The translations under genes and the position numbers were made by a program. From the NCBI RefSeq assembly GCF_000153025.1, contig NZ_CH672431.1, positions 18,837 to 82,836 of the forward strand: DNA of 64,000 nucleotides. Direction: 5' to 3'. This DNA is from Marinomonas sp. MED121. Lineage in GTDB: Bacteria; Pseudomonadota; Gammaproteobacteria; Pseudomonadales; Marinomonadaceae. Of this stretch, positions 1 through 8,730 are shown one piece after another; positions within the stretch are counted from its first letter, which is position 1; each line of letters begins with the position of its first letter. A model generated the notes under the pieces. That model had not been told where the DNA came from. It saw only the letters and a list, made by a program, of their open reading frames with translations, and did no database searches.

Positions 1-63
1 TGAGCTATCGAGGAACTAATAATTTATCTTTGCTTTCACAACATTTTATCTCTAAGAGATAAA

Positions 64-154
64 TGGCGGAGGAGGAGAGATTCGAACTCTCGGTAGGCTA
101 TTAACCTACGCCAGTTTTCAAGACTGGTGCATTAAACCGCTCTGCCACCCCTCC
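64..154 (-). tRNA. serT: tRNA-Ser (anticodon UGA)
   Basis: Read on the minus strand, this is a complete 91-nt class II tRNA with an encoded CCA end. The 7-bp acceptor stem pairs GGAGGGG with CTCCTCC (one G-U). The anticodon loop CTTGAAA gives anticodon TGA, a long variable arm (TAGGTTAATAGCCTA) is present as expected for tRNA-Ser, and the T loop reads TTCGAAT. It decodes UCN serine codons, mainly UCA. No other tRNA lies beside it in this window. Confidence 0.97.
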
Positions 155-226
155 GTTGTGGAGCGAGGTGTATATTACGGATTTCAAACGCTCGTGCAAC
201 TGTTTTTTTAAAAAAAAGTGAAATAT

Positions 227-1279
227 TTAGTTTAAATAGGCCTGTTTTGCCTTTGCACGTATCCAAACGTTAGAAAACCAATGATATTGACCACTTTTTG
301 CACTTGGCATGGTGCAATTAATACGACCTCGACCATATTTAAACGCTTGTTCTGCAACAACCTTTACTTTTGTCTTTGATTCCCAATCAAGTTTTGCCTG
401 ACCTTGCCCAGAAACATAACAAGCCAACTCTTTAAGGCGGTATTTTCCCGCTTTAAATTCTAAATCTAAGCTTACAGCTTGGTCATAGGCAAAATCACCG
501 CCATTTTCAAAAGAGACAAGCGGCATAGGCAAAGATGCCAATTTCGTTTTTAACGCCCCTAATTTGGCATAGGCGCCTGACGCTGGAAATCTTGGCAAGT
601 TAGAAAAGTCAGAATCAATATTTACCACACCGGATTGCTGACCAAAGCCAATCATTTTAGTTTCTTTTAACTTCTCTCTTAACCAAGCATTCGACTCACC
701 ATAAGGATAAGCCAACATATTTGGACTCTCACCTAGTTCGGCAATTAGTCGACTTTCTACATAATCAATTTCTTTTAGCATCCTTTTTTGCCAAGCCTCA
801 GGGGTTTCTTTTTTCACTAGACGCAACATATAAGGATGACTGTCAGTATGATTAGCAAAGCTGCCACCAAACTTTTGCATTTCTCTCATATTATCCCAGC
901 TTAAGAAGTTTTTATTCTTTTGCCTCACAGGCTGAGTATTAATAAAAATAGTAAAAGGAAAGCCCTTCTCTTTTAAAATAGGAAAGCCAGATTGATAGAT
1001 ATTCAAATAAGCGTCATCAAAACTAATGGCAACCGACTTTTCAGGCAGAGCAACGCCTTGCTGAATATCCGTCAAAGCGGATGCTAAATCTACGACTTGA
1101 AAGCCTGCGTTCTCCAGATAATCCATATGCTCTTGAAACTGGGCCGGTGTTACCGATGTTGAGAAAGGTGTTTTTTCACCCACATGATGATATTGCAAAA
1201 TAGGTAAGTGATCTTGCGCCATCAATTCACTTGCCATCACAGCCGCTGCGGACAGAACAAAAGCCATAGATTTTTTCAT
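227..1279 (-). CDS. Secreted polysaccharide deacetylase (NodB domain, CE4 family)
   Basis: About 350 residues. The start chosen is the internal ATG followed by a classic signal peptide (MKKSMAFVLSAAAVMA) and preceded by GAAGG; the longer upstream ATG would spoil the signal peptide. After YHHVG near residue 30, the NodB fold follows: SFDDAY supplies the metal-binding/catalytic Asp pair, NHTDSHP the metal-binding His pair, and LAYPYGE a later core motif. Family members remove acetyl groups from amino sugars in peptidoglycan, chitin-like polymers or biofilm polysaccharide, here probably in the periplasm or outside the cell. The last 90 residues form a beta-rich extension I do not recognise. The gene diverges from kbl, and the neighbours give no hint of substrate. 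Confidence 0.8.
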   Translation of the reverse strand: MKKSMAFVLSAAAVMASELMAQDHLPILQYHHVGEKTPFSTSVTPAQFQEHMDYLENAGFQVVDLASALTDIQQGVALPEKSVAISFDDAYLNIYQSGFPILKEKGFPFTIFINTQPVRQKNKNFLSWDNMREMQKFGGSFANHTDSHPYMLRLVKKETPEAWQKRMLKEIDYVESRLIAELGESPNMLAYPYGESNAWLREKLKETKMIGFGQQSGVVNIDSDFSNLPRFPASGAYAKLGALKTKLASLPMPLVSFENGGDFAYDQAVSLDLEFKAGKYRLKELACYVSGQGQAKLDWESKTKVKVVAEQAFKYGRGRINCTMPSAKSGQYHWFSNVWIRAKAKQAYLN

Positions 1280-1490
1280 ATTAGGAACACCTTCAAATAA
1301 CATGGGCCACATACTACGTAACTGGACAGACTTTCACCAGCCCTGAGCCCATGCAGTTAATGCAAAGTCATTGAGTTACTTTATAAAGTGCGAAACTGTT
1401 ATGCCCATATTGCTATGTCACTGCATCTGTTTGCAGCTAAAAAACCAGCTTACACTGATTCCATATTTTCAATACACGAGGAGACACAAG

Positions 1491-2689
1491 ATGAAAAAAC
1501 AGGACTTTTTCTCAAACTTAGCCAATCAACTTGAGCAACTTAAAGAGCAAGGACTCTATAAAGAAGAGCGAATGTTGATGTCTCCTCAATCCAGCCAGAT
1601 CACAGGGCAAGATCAGCAACCCCTAATTAACTTGTGTGCCAATAATTATCTCGGCCTTGCCAGTGATGATCGCGTTATTCAACAGGCGCACAAAGCACTC
1701 GACGAGCATGGTTATGGCATGGCATCAGTGCGCTTCATTTGCGGCACTCAAGATATTCACAAAGCACTGGAGAATAAACTCAGTAATTTTCTAGGCATGG
1801 AAGACACCATACTTTATTCATCTTGCTTTGATGCTAACGGTGGCTTATTTGAAACCCTATTAACCGCTGAAGATGCCGTCATCAGCGATGCCCTCAATCA
1901 TGCCAGCATTATTGATGGTGTTCGTCTTTGTAAGGCACAGCGCTATCGCTACAAAAACAATGATATGGCGAATTTAGAAGAACAGTTAATTGCAGCAGAT
2001 CAAGCAGGCGCTAAAACCAAGTTCATTGTGACAGATGGTGTTTTCTCCATGGACGGCATTATCGCTAACTTAAAAGCCGTTTGTGATTTAGCAGACAAAT
2101 ACGAAGCCTTAGTCATGGTTGATGATTCCCATGCGGTTGGCTTTTTAGGTGAAAACGGCAAAGGCAGCCACGAATATTGTGATGTTATGGGCCGTGTTGA
2201 CATTATCACACGCACCTTAGGCAAAGCCTTAGGTGGGGCCTCTGGTGGTTACACCAGCGCATCAAAAGAATTGTTGCCTGGTTACGTCAACGTTCACGCC
2301 CTTATTTATTTTCAAACTCTCTCGCTCCTGTCATTGTCGCAACCAGCTTGGACATATTAGAGACAATTGAGAAAAGCAATCAAGCTCGTATTCAACTAGC
2401 AGCCAACAGTCAGCACTTCCGTAAACGTATGACTGAGATTGGCTTTACTCTAACACCTGGTGATCATCCTATTATTCCTATCATGCTTGGCGATGCCAGA
2501 TTAGCCCAAGATATGGCTGCCAAGATGTTTAAACGTGGCGTTTATGTCACCGGCTTCTCTTACCCTGTTGTGCCCATGGGTCAAGCCAGAATTCGTACTC
2601 AGATGTCTGCTAAAATGACAATAGCAGAGCTAGACACTGCCATAGATGCTTTTGAGCAAGTTGGCCACGAACTCAAAATTTTAGGATAA
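1491..2689 (+). pseudogene. kbl: 2-amino-3-ketobutyrate CoA ligase (glycine C-acetyltransferase), frameshifted
   Basis: Kbl is a PLP enzyme that splits 2-amino-3-ketobutyrate with CoA into glycine and acetyl-CoA, the second step of threonine breakdown after Tdh. The start is the ATG behind CGAGGAGACACAAG. The first frame runs from [10 protein letters not shown] through DDSHAVGF and the PLP-lysine motif [14 protein letters not shown], then turns to nonsense. The reading continues in another frame as [20 protein letters not shown] and on to the normal C-terminus (GQARIRTQMSA). The switch falls at about 2277-2281, where one base appears to be missing. Restoring one base gives 399 codons, close to the usual 398. 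All other motifs look intact, so this is either a very recent inactivation or a sequencing error. The stop lies 8 bp before tdh. Confidence 0.9.
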
Positions 2690-2697
2690 CAAGACAA

Positions 2698-3723
2698 ATG
2701 AAAACCTTAGCCAAAACACAAAATACCCCAGGCATTTGGATGACCGAATCCGAACGACCTCAATGTGGACATAATGACGTTCTCATCAAAATTAAAAAAA
2801 CAGCCATCTGTGGAACAGATATGCACATCTACCACTGGGATGAATGGGCCCAGGGAACAATTCCTGTTCCTATGACAGTCGGCCATGAATTTGTTGGCGA
2901 AATTGCTGAAGTCGGCCCTGAAGTATCTGGCTTTACTATTGGTGATAGAGTATCTGGCGAAGGCCACATCACCTGTGGACATTGTCGAAATTGTCGCGCT
3001 GGCCGTCGACATCTATGTAGAGAAACAATTGGTGTCGGGGTGAATAGAAGTGGCGCTTTTGCAGAGTACCTTGTTATCCCTGCTAGCAATGCCTTTAAAA
3101 TACCAGATGGGGTATCGGACGATATGGCCTCTATCCTAGATCCTTTTGGTAATGCCGTACATACTGCCTTGTCGTTTGACCTCGTTGGCGAAGATGTACT
3201 AATAACAGGCGCAGGTCCAATTGGTGCTATGGCTGCGGCCATTTGCCGTCATGTGGGCGCTCGTAATGTCGTCATTACCGACGTTAATGACTATCGTCTT
3301 TCATTGGCAAAAGAACTAGGCGCGACGCGTACAGTCAATGTCACGAAAGAAACTCTTAGTGAGGTTATGTTAGATCTTGGCATGACAGAAGGCTTTGATG
3401 TGGGTCTTGAGATGTCAGGTAATGGCCAAGCCCTTAATGGCATGTTGGAAGTCCTTAATCATGGCGGTAATATCGCCATGCTGGGTATTCCAAGTAAGGA
3501 CACAGTGATCGATTGGAATCAGGTGATTTTTAAAGGGCTTAATATTAAAGGTATTTATGGTCGTGAAATGTTTGAGACTTGGTACAAGATGGTTGCCATG
3601 CTGCAGTCCGGCCTAGATATTAGCCCCATCATCACCCATCACTTCAAGATTAACGATTTTCAAGCTGGCTTTGATGCAATGGCATCTGGAAAGTCAGGAA
3701 AAATCATCTTAGACTGGCAATAA
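2698..3723 (+). CDS. tdh: L-threonine 3-dehydrogenase
   Basis: 341 residues, the same length as the E. coli enzyme. It oxidises L-threonine to 2-amino-3-ketobutyrate with NAD+ in the cytoplasm. It is a zinc medium-chain dehydrogenase: catalytic zinc ligands C38 ([14 protein letters not shown]) with the H63-E64 pair of GHEF; structural zinc cysteines C93, C96, C99 and C107 ([15 protein letters not shown]); and a Rossmann glycine motif [10 protein letters not shown]. It follows kbl by 8 bp and is almost certainly co-transcribed with it. If the kbl frameshift is real, Tdh would act alone and its unstable product would decarboxylate to aminoacetone. Confidence 0.96.
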   Translation: MKTLAKTQNTPGIWMTESERPQCGHNDVLIKIKKTAICGTDMHIYHWDEWAQGTIPVPMTVGHEFVGEIAEVGPEVSGFTIGDRVSGEGHITCGHCRNCRAGRRHLCRETIGVGVNRSGAFAEYLVIPASNAFKIPDGVSDDMASILDPFGNAVHTALSFDLVGEDVLITGAGPIGAMAAAICRHVGARNVVITDVNDYRLSLAKELGATRTVNVTKETLSEVMLDLGMTEGFDVGLEMSGNGQALNGMLEVLNHGGNIAMLGIPSKDTVIDWNQVIFKGLNIKGIYGREMFETWYKMVAMLQSGLDISPIITHHFKINDFQAGFDAMASGKSGKIILDWQ

Positions 3724-3733
3724 ATATAACCAC

Positions 3734-3765
3734 AAGCGGTTGTAGCCACCTCGCTGCAGCCGCTT
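3734..3765 (+). other. Hairpin downstream of tdh
   Basis: The arms AAGCGGTTGTAG and CTGCAGCCGCTT pair over 12 bp with two G-U pairs and an 8-base loop, starting 11 bp after the tdh stop. No run of T follows, so it may be a weak or Rho-assisted terminator or an mRNA-stabilising stem between tdh and nudC. Confidence 0.5.
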
Positions 3766-3792
3766 CGGATTATTCATTCTAAGGAAGAGTTT

Positions 3793-4626
3793 ATGTTAGA
3801 GATTGGTACTCAATCCCACCCTAACCCGCACCCTGATGCTATTTTTTTACTCCTCTATAAGGGCAATGTTTTAATCAGCCAAAACGAGCAGACACCTGGT
3901 AAAGAGACATTCCAACACAGTCTTTATGACTTTCAACCTGAGCCTGGGACAAACGCTGTTTTTTGTGGTCAATGGCAAGAACAAGATCTTTTTGTTTGTA
4001 TCTTAAATAAGGTTCCCAAAGGGTTCGCAGAAATCGAGTTACGTGAGCTGCTATTTAATCAAGACGAAGCTAATTACCTGTTAATTAGTCGCGCCAGACA
4101 ATTAGCTACTTGGGATAAAGACCACCAATTCTGCTCACGTTGCAGCACTCCCCTAAAAAACAAACACGATAAAGAACATACGAAAATCTGCCCTAAGTGC
4201 CATCATAGAAGCTATCCAAGAATCTCTCCTTGCATCATAGTCTCCATTCGTAAAGGTGACAGTATATTACTCGCTAGAGGAACCCTATCACCCCCCGGCA
4301 GGTTTTCTAATATTGCAGGCTTTGTTGAGGCAGGAGAAACCCTAGAACAAGCCGTTGCCAGAGAAGTGGAAGAAGAAGTCGGCATAAAAGTAAAAAATGT
4401 GAGATACCATTCTAGCCAACCTTGGTCTTTCCCTCATCAGCTTATGACAGGCTTTCTAGCTGAATATGATTCTGGCGAAATCACTCCCGCTCCAGGCGAG
4501 ATAGAAGAAGCGGATTGGTACCCTATCAATGACCTTCCACAAATCCCTTCTGCGGCGACAATATCAGGTCAAATCATACTGGATCACCTAGATCTGATTA
4601 AATCAGAGCGTGAGATAGCAGAATAA
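3793..4626 (+). CDS. nudC: NADH pyrophosphatase / RNA NAD-cap decapping Nudix hydrolase
   Basis: 277 residues. NudC hydrolyses NAD(H) to NMN(H) plus AMP and removes the NAD cap from RNA. A four-cysteine zinc ribbon is present (C114-x2-C117 and C133-x2-C136), followed by the full Nudix box at residues 176-198 (GFVEAGET to REVEEEVGI) and the NudC signature SQPWSFPHQL just after it. That signature separates NudC from other Nudix enzymes. An N-terminal beta domain of about 90 residues precedes the zinc ribbon, as in E. coli. The ATG has AAGGAAGAG upstream. It stands alone between tdh and glsA on the same strand. Confidence 0.93.
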   Translation: MLEIGTQSHPNPHPDAIFLLLYKGNVLISQNEQTPGKETFQHSLYDFQPEPGTNAVFCGQWQEQDLFVCILNKVPKGFAEIELRELLFNQDEANYLLISRARQLATWDKDHQFCSRCSTPLKNKHDKEHTKICPKCHHRSYPRISPCIIVSIRKGDSILLARGTLSPPGRFSNIAGFVEAGETLEQAVAREVEEEVGIKVKNVRYHSSQPWSFPHQLMTGFLAEYDSGEITPAPGEIEEADWYPINDLPQIPSAATISGQIILDHLDLIKSEREIAE

Positions 4627-4652
4627 GCATTTTCCTATTTAAACACCTCCTT

Positions 4653-4683
4653 TATAATGCTGGCGCACTTCGACAGCATTATA
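4653..4683 (+). promoter_or_regulatory. 10-bp inverted repeat over a likely -10 box of glsA
   Basis: TATAATGCTG and CAGCATTATA form a perfect inverted repeat with an 11-base spacer, ending 10 bp before the glsA ATG. The left arm itself reads as a consensus -10 box (TATAAT), so a protein bound here would cover the promoter. The alternative is an RNA hairpin next to the ribosome-binding site if transcription starts further upstream. The binding factor is unknown. Confidence 0.4.
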
Positions 4684-4693
4684 GAGATAAGGT

Positions 4694-5602
4694 ATGGATC
4701 AGATATTAAAAGACATTCAATCGCTTGCTTTACCCCTTATTGGACAGGGTAAGGTTGCTGATTATATTCCTGCCCTCGCCGAAATATCAGCACAGCAGTT
4801 TGGTATCGCTATTTATAGTAATAAGGGCGAACTATTTACCATTGGGGATGCCAGCACTAACTTCTCCATTCAAAGTATCTCTAAAGTATTCAGCCTTACC
4901 CTTGCCATGAAGCATTATGGGGAAGGCATGTGGAAAAAGGTTGGTCGAGAGCCTTCAGGCCAGCCTTTCAACTCCTTAGTGCAATTAGAATATGAAGCAG
5001 GTGTGCCTAGAAATCCCTTTATTAACGCTGGTGCCCTAGTAGTGAGTGATATGAACCAGTCTCGCTTTGTATCGCCCCATTATGCAATGAAAACCTTTGT
5101 CAGACGTATTTCTGGTAACCCAGAGGTTCAATCAGATCATAAGGTGGCAGACTCAGAATATGAATTTAGAGCAAGAAACGCCTCAATGGCGTATTTGATG
5201 AAATCATTCGATAACTTTGATAACGATGTTGAAGAAGTACTAAAAAGCTATTTTAGTAATTGCGCAATCCGTATGAGTTGCATTGATTTAGCCAAAGCAT
5301 TTAGCTTTTTAGCCAACAAAGGCTATTGTCGTCACAGTGGTGAACAAGTACTGACCGAGCAAGAAACAAAACAAGTCAATGCATTAATGGCAACTAGCGG
5401 CTTATATGATGAAGCAGGTAATTTTGCCTATCGTGTCGGCTTGCCCGGCAAAAGTGGCGTGGGTGGTGGCATAGTGGCCATAGTACCTGATCAGTTTTCT
5501 GTATGCGTATGGTCTCCAGAGCTCAACAAAGCAGGCAATTCACTGGCGGGTATGGCTGCCCTTGAGTCTCTTTCTCAAAAAATTGGCTGGTCTGTGTTTT
5601 AA
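4694..5602 (+). CDS. glsA: Glutaminase
   Basis: 302 residues, a typical bacterial glutaminase (beta-lactamase-like fold, serine-dependent) that converts glutamine to glutamate and ammonia. The catalytic Ser-x-x-Lys is S61-I-S-K64 within [12 protein letters not shown]. Other family motifs are NPFINAGAL, the region [12 protein letters not shown], and the C-terminal [15 protein letters not shown] glycine-rich segment. The start ATG follows GATAAGG. It is a single gene with its own terminator, shared back-to-back with ppnN. Being cytoplasmic, it can feed glutamate to the NAD-glutamate dehydrogenase encoded about 7 kb away. Confidence 0.95.
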   Translation: MDQILKDIQSLALPLIGQGKVADYIPALAEISAQQFGIAIYSNKGELFTIGDASTNFSIQSISKVFSLTLAMKHYGEGMWKKVGREPSGQPFNSLVQLEYEAGVPRNPFINAGALVVSDMNQSRFVSPHYAMKTFVRRISGNPEVQSDHKVADSEYEFRARNASMAYLMKSFDNFDNDVEEVLKSYFSNCAIRMSCIDLAKAFSFLANKGYCRHSGEQVLTEQETKQVNALMATSGLYDEAGNFAYRVGLPGKSGVGGGIVAIVPDQFSVCVWSPELNKAGNSLAGMAALESLSQKIGWSVF

Positions 5603-5620
5603 GTCTTTTTCTTTTGTCAT

Positions 5621-5659
5621 AAAAAAGCCCCTAATAAGAAATCTTGTTAGGGGCTTTTG
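5621..5659. terminator. Bidirectional terminator between glsA and ppnN
   Basis: AAAAGCCCCTAA and TTAGGGGCTTTT pair over 12 bp around a short AT-rich loop. The A-run on one side and T-run on the other suit both converging genes. Confidence 0.9.
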
Positions 5660-5673
5660 CTTTTCAAGGCTAA

Positions 5674-7047
5674 CTATTCGGTAATGACTTTATAACAAGG
5701 AACATACTTAGTACCTGGCAACTTCATCCGCTGCTGCTCTACAAACGCCTTAAGCAAGGCGTCTAGCTTGGCCAATAAAGCTTTATCACCATGTATTTCA
5801 AAAGGTCCATGAGCCTTAATATAAGCGACCCCTTGTGCTTTTACATTACCTGCCACAATGGACGAGAATGCACGACGTAAATTCGCAGCAAGATCATGTA
5901 ACGCTTGATCAAAGTGCAAGTTAAGAGCTGCCACTTTTTCATGGGTCGGCTCAAAAGGGTGCTGAAAAGTTTCTGGAATAAAGAGCTTCCAATTATAATA
6001 AAACGCATCATGATGTTGCTTACGAAAACTTCTTACTTCCTCCATTTGTTCCTTCATCGTACGCGCAACAGCAACAGGATCATCAATAATGATTTGGTAT
6101 TTATCCTGTGCTTCCTTCCCTAATACTGTGCCGATAAATTCATCTATCTGTTCAAAGTAAGCCGCACTTTCTTTTGGTCCCGTAAAGACTAATGGGAAAG
6201 GCACATTCTTATTATTTGGATGCAATAAAATCCCTAATAAGTATAAAATTTCCTCCGCTGTGCCCGCTCCACCAGGAAACACAATAATCCCATGCCCTGC
6301 ACGGACGAAAGCTTCTAGGCGTTTCTCAATATCAGGCAAAATAACCAATTGATTGACAATAGGGTTAGGCGATTCTGCCGCAATAATACCAGGCTCAGTT
6401 AAACCTAAATAAACACCATCACTTAGCCTTTGCTTAGTGTGAGCTATAGCCGCTCCCTTCATAGGCCCTTTCATGGCACCAGGACCACAACCGGTACAAA
6501 TATTGAGCTCTCTTAAGCCCAATTCGTGCCCAACCACCTTGGTATAATCATATTCATGACGTGCAATGGAATGACCGCCCCAACACACAATTAAATTCGG
6601 TTCAGGTGAGCGTCTAAAAACATTCGCATTGCGTAATAAGTTAAAAACAGTATTGGTAATCTTATCAGAGGAAGCATTTTCCAGCGCTTTCTCAAGGTCA
6701 TATTCATGGTGTGTAAAAATAATGTCTCTGAGTACGCAAAACAGCATTTCACGCACGCTTTGTATCATCTTGCCGTCAACGAACGCACTACTTGGTGCGT
6801 TTTCTAACTGTAATTTAACGCCACGCTCTTGTTGAACAATTGAAATTTGGAAATCATGGAACTCCTCAAGCACAGCCTGAGGATCATCAGAATCACTACC
6901 ACAGTTAAGAATCGCTAAAGAGCAACGTCGAAATAGTTCATGAAGCTCACTTGAGTCTTCTGATATACGTGCAATCTCGTCTTGAGATAACATTTCCAAT
7001 GCGCCTTTTGGGGCAACTAGCGCATCAACACGATCTTCATACTGCAT
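5674..7047 (-). CDS. ppnN: Nucleotide 5'-monophosphate nucleosidase (PpnN / YgdH, LOG family)
   Basis: 457 residues against about 454 in E. coli. PpnN cleaves purine and pyrimidine nucleoside monophosphates into base and ribose 5-phosphate and is a known (p)ppGpp target in enterobacteria. The lysine-decarboxylase-like (LOG) core spans roughly residues 145-330 and carries the signature FPGGAGTAEEILYL near residue 258. It is flanked by N- and C-terminal domains characteristic of the long PpnN form, not short LOG proteins. The ATG at the 5' end has AGGACGATC upstream. It is monocistronic, between terminators on both sides. Confidence 0.93.
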   Translation of the reverse strand: MQYEDRVDALVAPKGALEMLSQDEIARISEDSSELHELFRRCSLAILNCGSDSDDPQAVLEEFHDFQISIVQQERGVKLQLENAPSSAFVDGKMIQSVREMLFCVLRDIIFTHHEYDLEKALENASSDKITNTVFNLLRNANVFRRSPEPNLIVCWGGHSIARHEYDYTKVVGHELGLRELNICTGCGPGAMKGPMKGAAIAHTKQRLSDGVYLGLTEPGIIAAESPNPIVNQLVILPDIEKRLEAFVRAGHGIIVFPGGAGTAEEILYLLGILLHPNNKNVPFPLVFTGPKESAAYFEQIDEFIGTVLGKEAQDKYQIIIDDPVAVARTMKEQMEEVRSFRKQHHDAFYYNWKLFIPETFQHPFEPTHEKVAALNLHFDQALHDLAANLRRAFSSIVAGNVKAQGVAYIKAHGPFEIHGDKALLAKLDALLKAFVEQQRMKLPGTKYVPCYKVITE

Positions 7048-7143
7048 GATCGTCCTCCTTACTCTTCCTAAGTTATTGTCTTCGCATAATTAATACTGGT
7101 TCCCTTTTAGCTTTTTTTCAAGCTAAGCGCACTATTCTTAACA

Positions 7144-7180
7144 TAAAAAAAGGGCTTCAATTAAATTGAAGCCCTTTTCT
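7144..7180. terminator. Terminator of the amino-acid ABC transporter operon
   Basis: AAAGGGCTTCAA and TTGAAGCCCTTT form a perfect 12-bp stem with a 5-base loop. A-rich and T-rich flanks allow termination in either direction. It lies just past the last permease gene. Confidence 0.9.
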
Positions 7181-7213
7181 TCAGAACACTTGATCACTTA
7201 ATTTAACGCAAAA

Positions 7214-7924
7214 TCAAACATCATCTGGTAGCTTAACTGGATTAGGCCCCAAGTAACGATTCTGGCGTTTTTCAACCTGCTTAAAAATAGCAATGACGAC
7301 CATACTAATCACAAGATAAATGGCACCAGCCGCTAAAAATATTTCAATCGGGGTATAGGTTCTTGCAATAATAGTTCGCGCCATACCCGTCAAATCAAGA
7401 ATGGTAATGGTACTTGCTAAAGCACTACCTTTAAGCATGAGAATGATTTCATTACCATAAGCAGGTAAAACAATACCAAAAGCTCTAGGAAGTAAAATAC
7501 GACGGTACATTTGTACCTTAGTCATACCCACAACCTTACAGGCTTCCACTTCTCCCACAGGAATGGCCTGAATCGCACCACGAAAAATCTCTGCGGTATA
7601 AGCCGAGGTATTCAAGGTAAAAGCAATAATGGCACACCAAAATGGCTCTCTTAAAATAGGCCATAAGAAACTCTCACGAACCACCTCAAACTGAGACGCA
7701 CCGTAATACACCAGGAATATTTGCACTAATAGAGGCGTACCCCTAAAAAAGAAAATATACGCAAAGGGCAAACCACTGATTAGTGGATTTTTTGAGATCC
7801 TTGCCAAGGCAATAGGTAGAGCAAAAATCCCCCCTAATACCACAGACAAGAAAATCAACTGCAAGCTAACCCAGGTTCCCTGCATTAATCTTGGAAAGTA
7901 CTCAACAATTACTGAGAAATCCAT
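7214..7924 (-). CDS. aotM: Basic amino acid ABC transporter permease (AotM/ArtM/HisM type)
   Basis: 236 residues with about five membrane helices and the HisM/GlnP-type inner-membrane permease domain. The EAA loop that docks on the ATPase reads EACKVVGMTKVQMYRRILLPRAF. It partners the permease whose stop lies 1 bp upstream, and together they form the heterodimeric channel for a basic amino acid, likely arginine, ornithine or lysine. Last gene of the operon, ending just before a strong terminator. The substrate is inferred from the linked ArgR-type regulator and the arginine/glutamate catabolic genes. Confidence 0.85.
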   Translation of the reverse strand: MDFSVIVEYFPRLMQGTWVSLQLIFLSVVLGGIFALPIALARISKNPLISGLPFAYIFFFRGTPLLVQIFLVYYGASQFEVVRESFLWPILREPFWCAIIAFTLNTSAYTAEIFRGAIQAIPVGEVEACKVVGMTKVQMYRRILLPRAFGIVLPAYGNEIILMLKGSALASTITILDLTGMARTIIARTYTPIEIFLAAGAIYLVISMVVIAIFKQVEKRQNRYLGPNPVKLPDDV

Positions 7925-7925
7925 A

Positions 7926-8615
7926 TTAAGCCCTCTTAATACCGCGGTTTGCGCGTTTTTCTAAGAAATAAACAACACCCATAGAAATGATGGTGAGGCC
8001 TAAATAAAGTACGGCTGCGGCCGAGTAGAAAAGAAACGGCTCCTTGGTACTACTTACTGCAATATTTGCTTTACGCATAATATCATCAAGGCCTACCACA
8101 GATACCAAGGCGGTATCTTTAAGCAAAACCAGGAATAAGTTACCTAGACCGGGTAAAGCCATGCGCCAAACTTGAGGTAAGATAATGCGATAAAAAGTAC
8201 GCACTCGCCCCATTCCTAAAGCAACAGCAGCTTCATTTTGCCCCTTAGGAATAGACTGAAGAGCACCTCGAAAAACCTCAGTAGCATAAGCACCAAATGT
8301 TAAGCCTAAAGCGGTTACACCTGCCGCAAAAGGACCAATTTCAATATAGTCTTCGTAGCCAAATAAGCCTGCTACCGCCATTAGGACAGTGGTTGCACCA
8401 AAATAAATAATAAGGACAGTTAACAGCTCAGGTATGCCACGAATGATGGTTGTATAGCCATTAGCAATCCACTGTAAAGTCTTAACTGAAGACAGCTTTG
8501 CAGACGCGCCAAGTAGCCCCAATACAAGCCCAACCGCTAAAGAGGCAAGCGCCAATTCAACCGTTACTGCAGCACCGAGCAATAGCTGGTTTCCGAATCC
8601 GGATAGATCAATCAT
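7926..8615 (-). CDS. aotQ: Basic amino acid ABC transporter permease (AotQ/ArtQ/HisQ type)
   Basis: 229 residues with about five membrane helices and a HisQ-like permease domain. The EAA loop is NEAAVALGMGRVRTFYRIILPQ. Motifs such as RGIPELLTVLIIYFG and KDTALVSVVG are typical of the HisQ/ArtQ branch. It is separated from the next permease by 1 bp and from the upstream binding-protein gene by a strong intergenic hairpin. A role in arginine/ornithine uptake is inferred from context. Confidence 0.85.
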   Translation of the reverse strand: MIDLSGFGNQLLLGAAVTVELALASLAVGLVLGLLGASAKLSSVKTLQWIANGYTTIIRGIPELLTVLIIYFGATTVLMAVAGLFGYEDYIEIGPFAAGVTALGLTFGAYATEVFRGALQSIPKGQNEAAVALGMGRVRTFYRIILPQVWRMALPGLGNLFLVLLKDTALVSVVGLDDIMRKANIAVSSTKEPFLFYSAAAVLYLGLTIISMGVVYFLEKRANRGIKRA

Positions 8616-8662
8616 ATTTTGTTCTCAGGTCGATCTCTGAATATTTGAGATGTACAAGGAAG

Positions 8663-8694
8663 AGAAGGCTCAAACTCATTGGTTTGAGCCTTCT
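8663..8694 (-). other. Intercistronic hairpin between binding-protein and permease genes
   Basis: A perfect 13-bp stem (AGAAGGCTCAAAC with GTTTGAGCCTTCT) and a 6-base loop lie between aotJ and aotQ. No T-run follows on the coding strand. Stems in this position in binding-protein transporters commonly protect or partly terminate the upstream message so that the binding protein is made in excess of the permeases. Confidence 0.7.
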
Positions 8695-8730
8695 AACACC
8701 ATCTTATTTATACACAGTTAAAGGTATAAA

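Noticed and set aside
2348..2689. Separate 113-residue gene after the first kbl frame
   Set aside because: Its protein is the C-terminal third of Kbl and it has no ribosome site; it is the second half of the frameshifted kbl.
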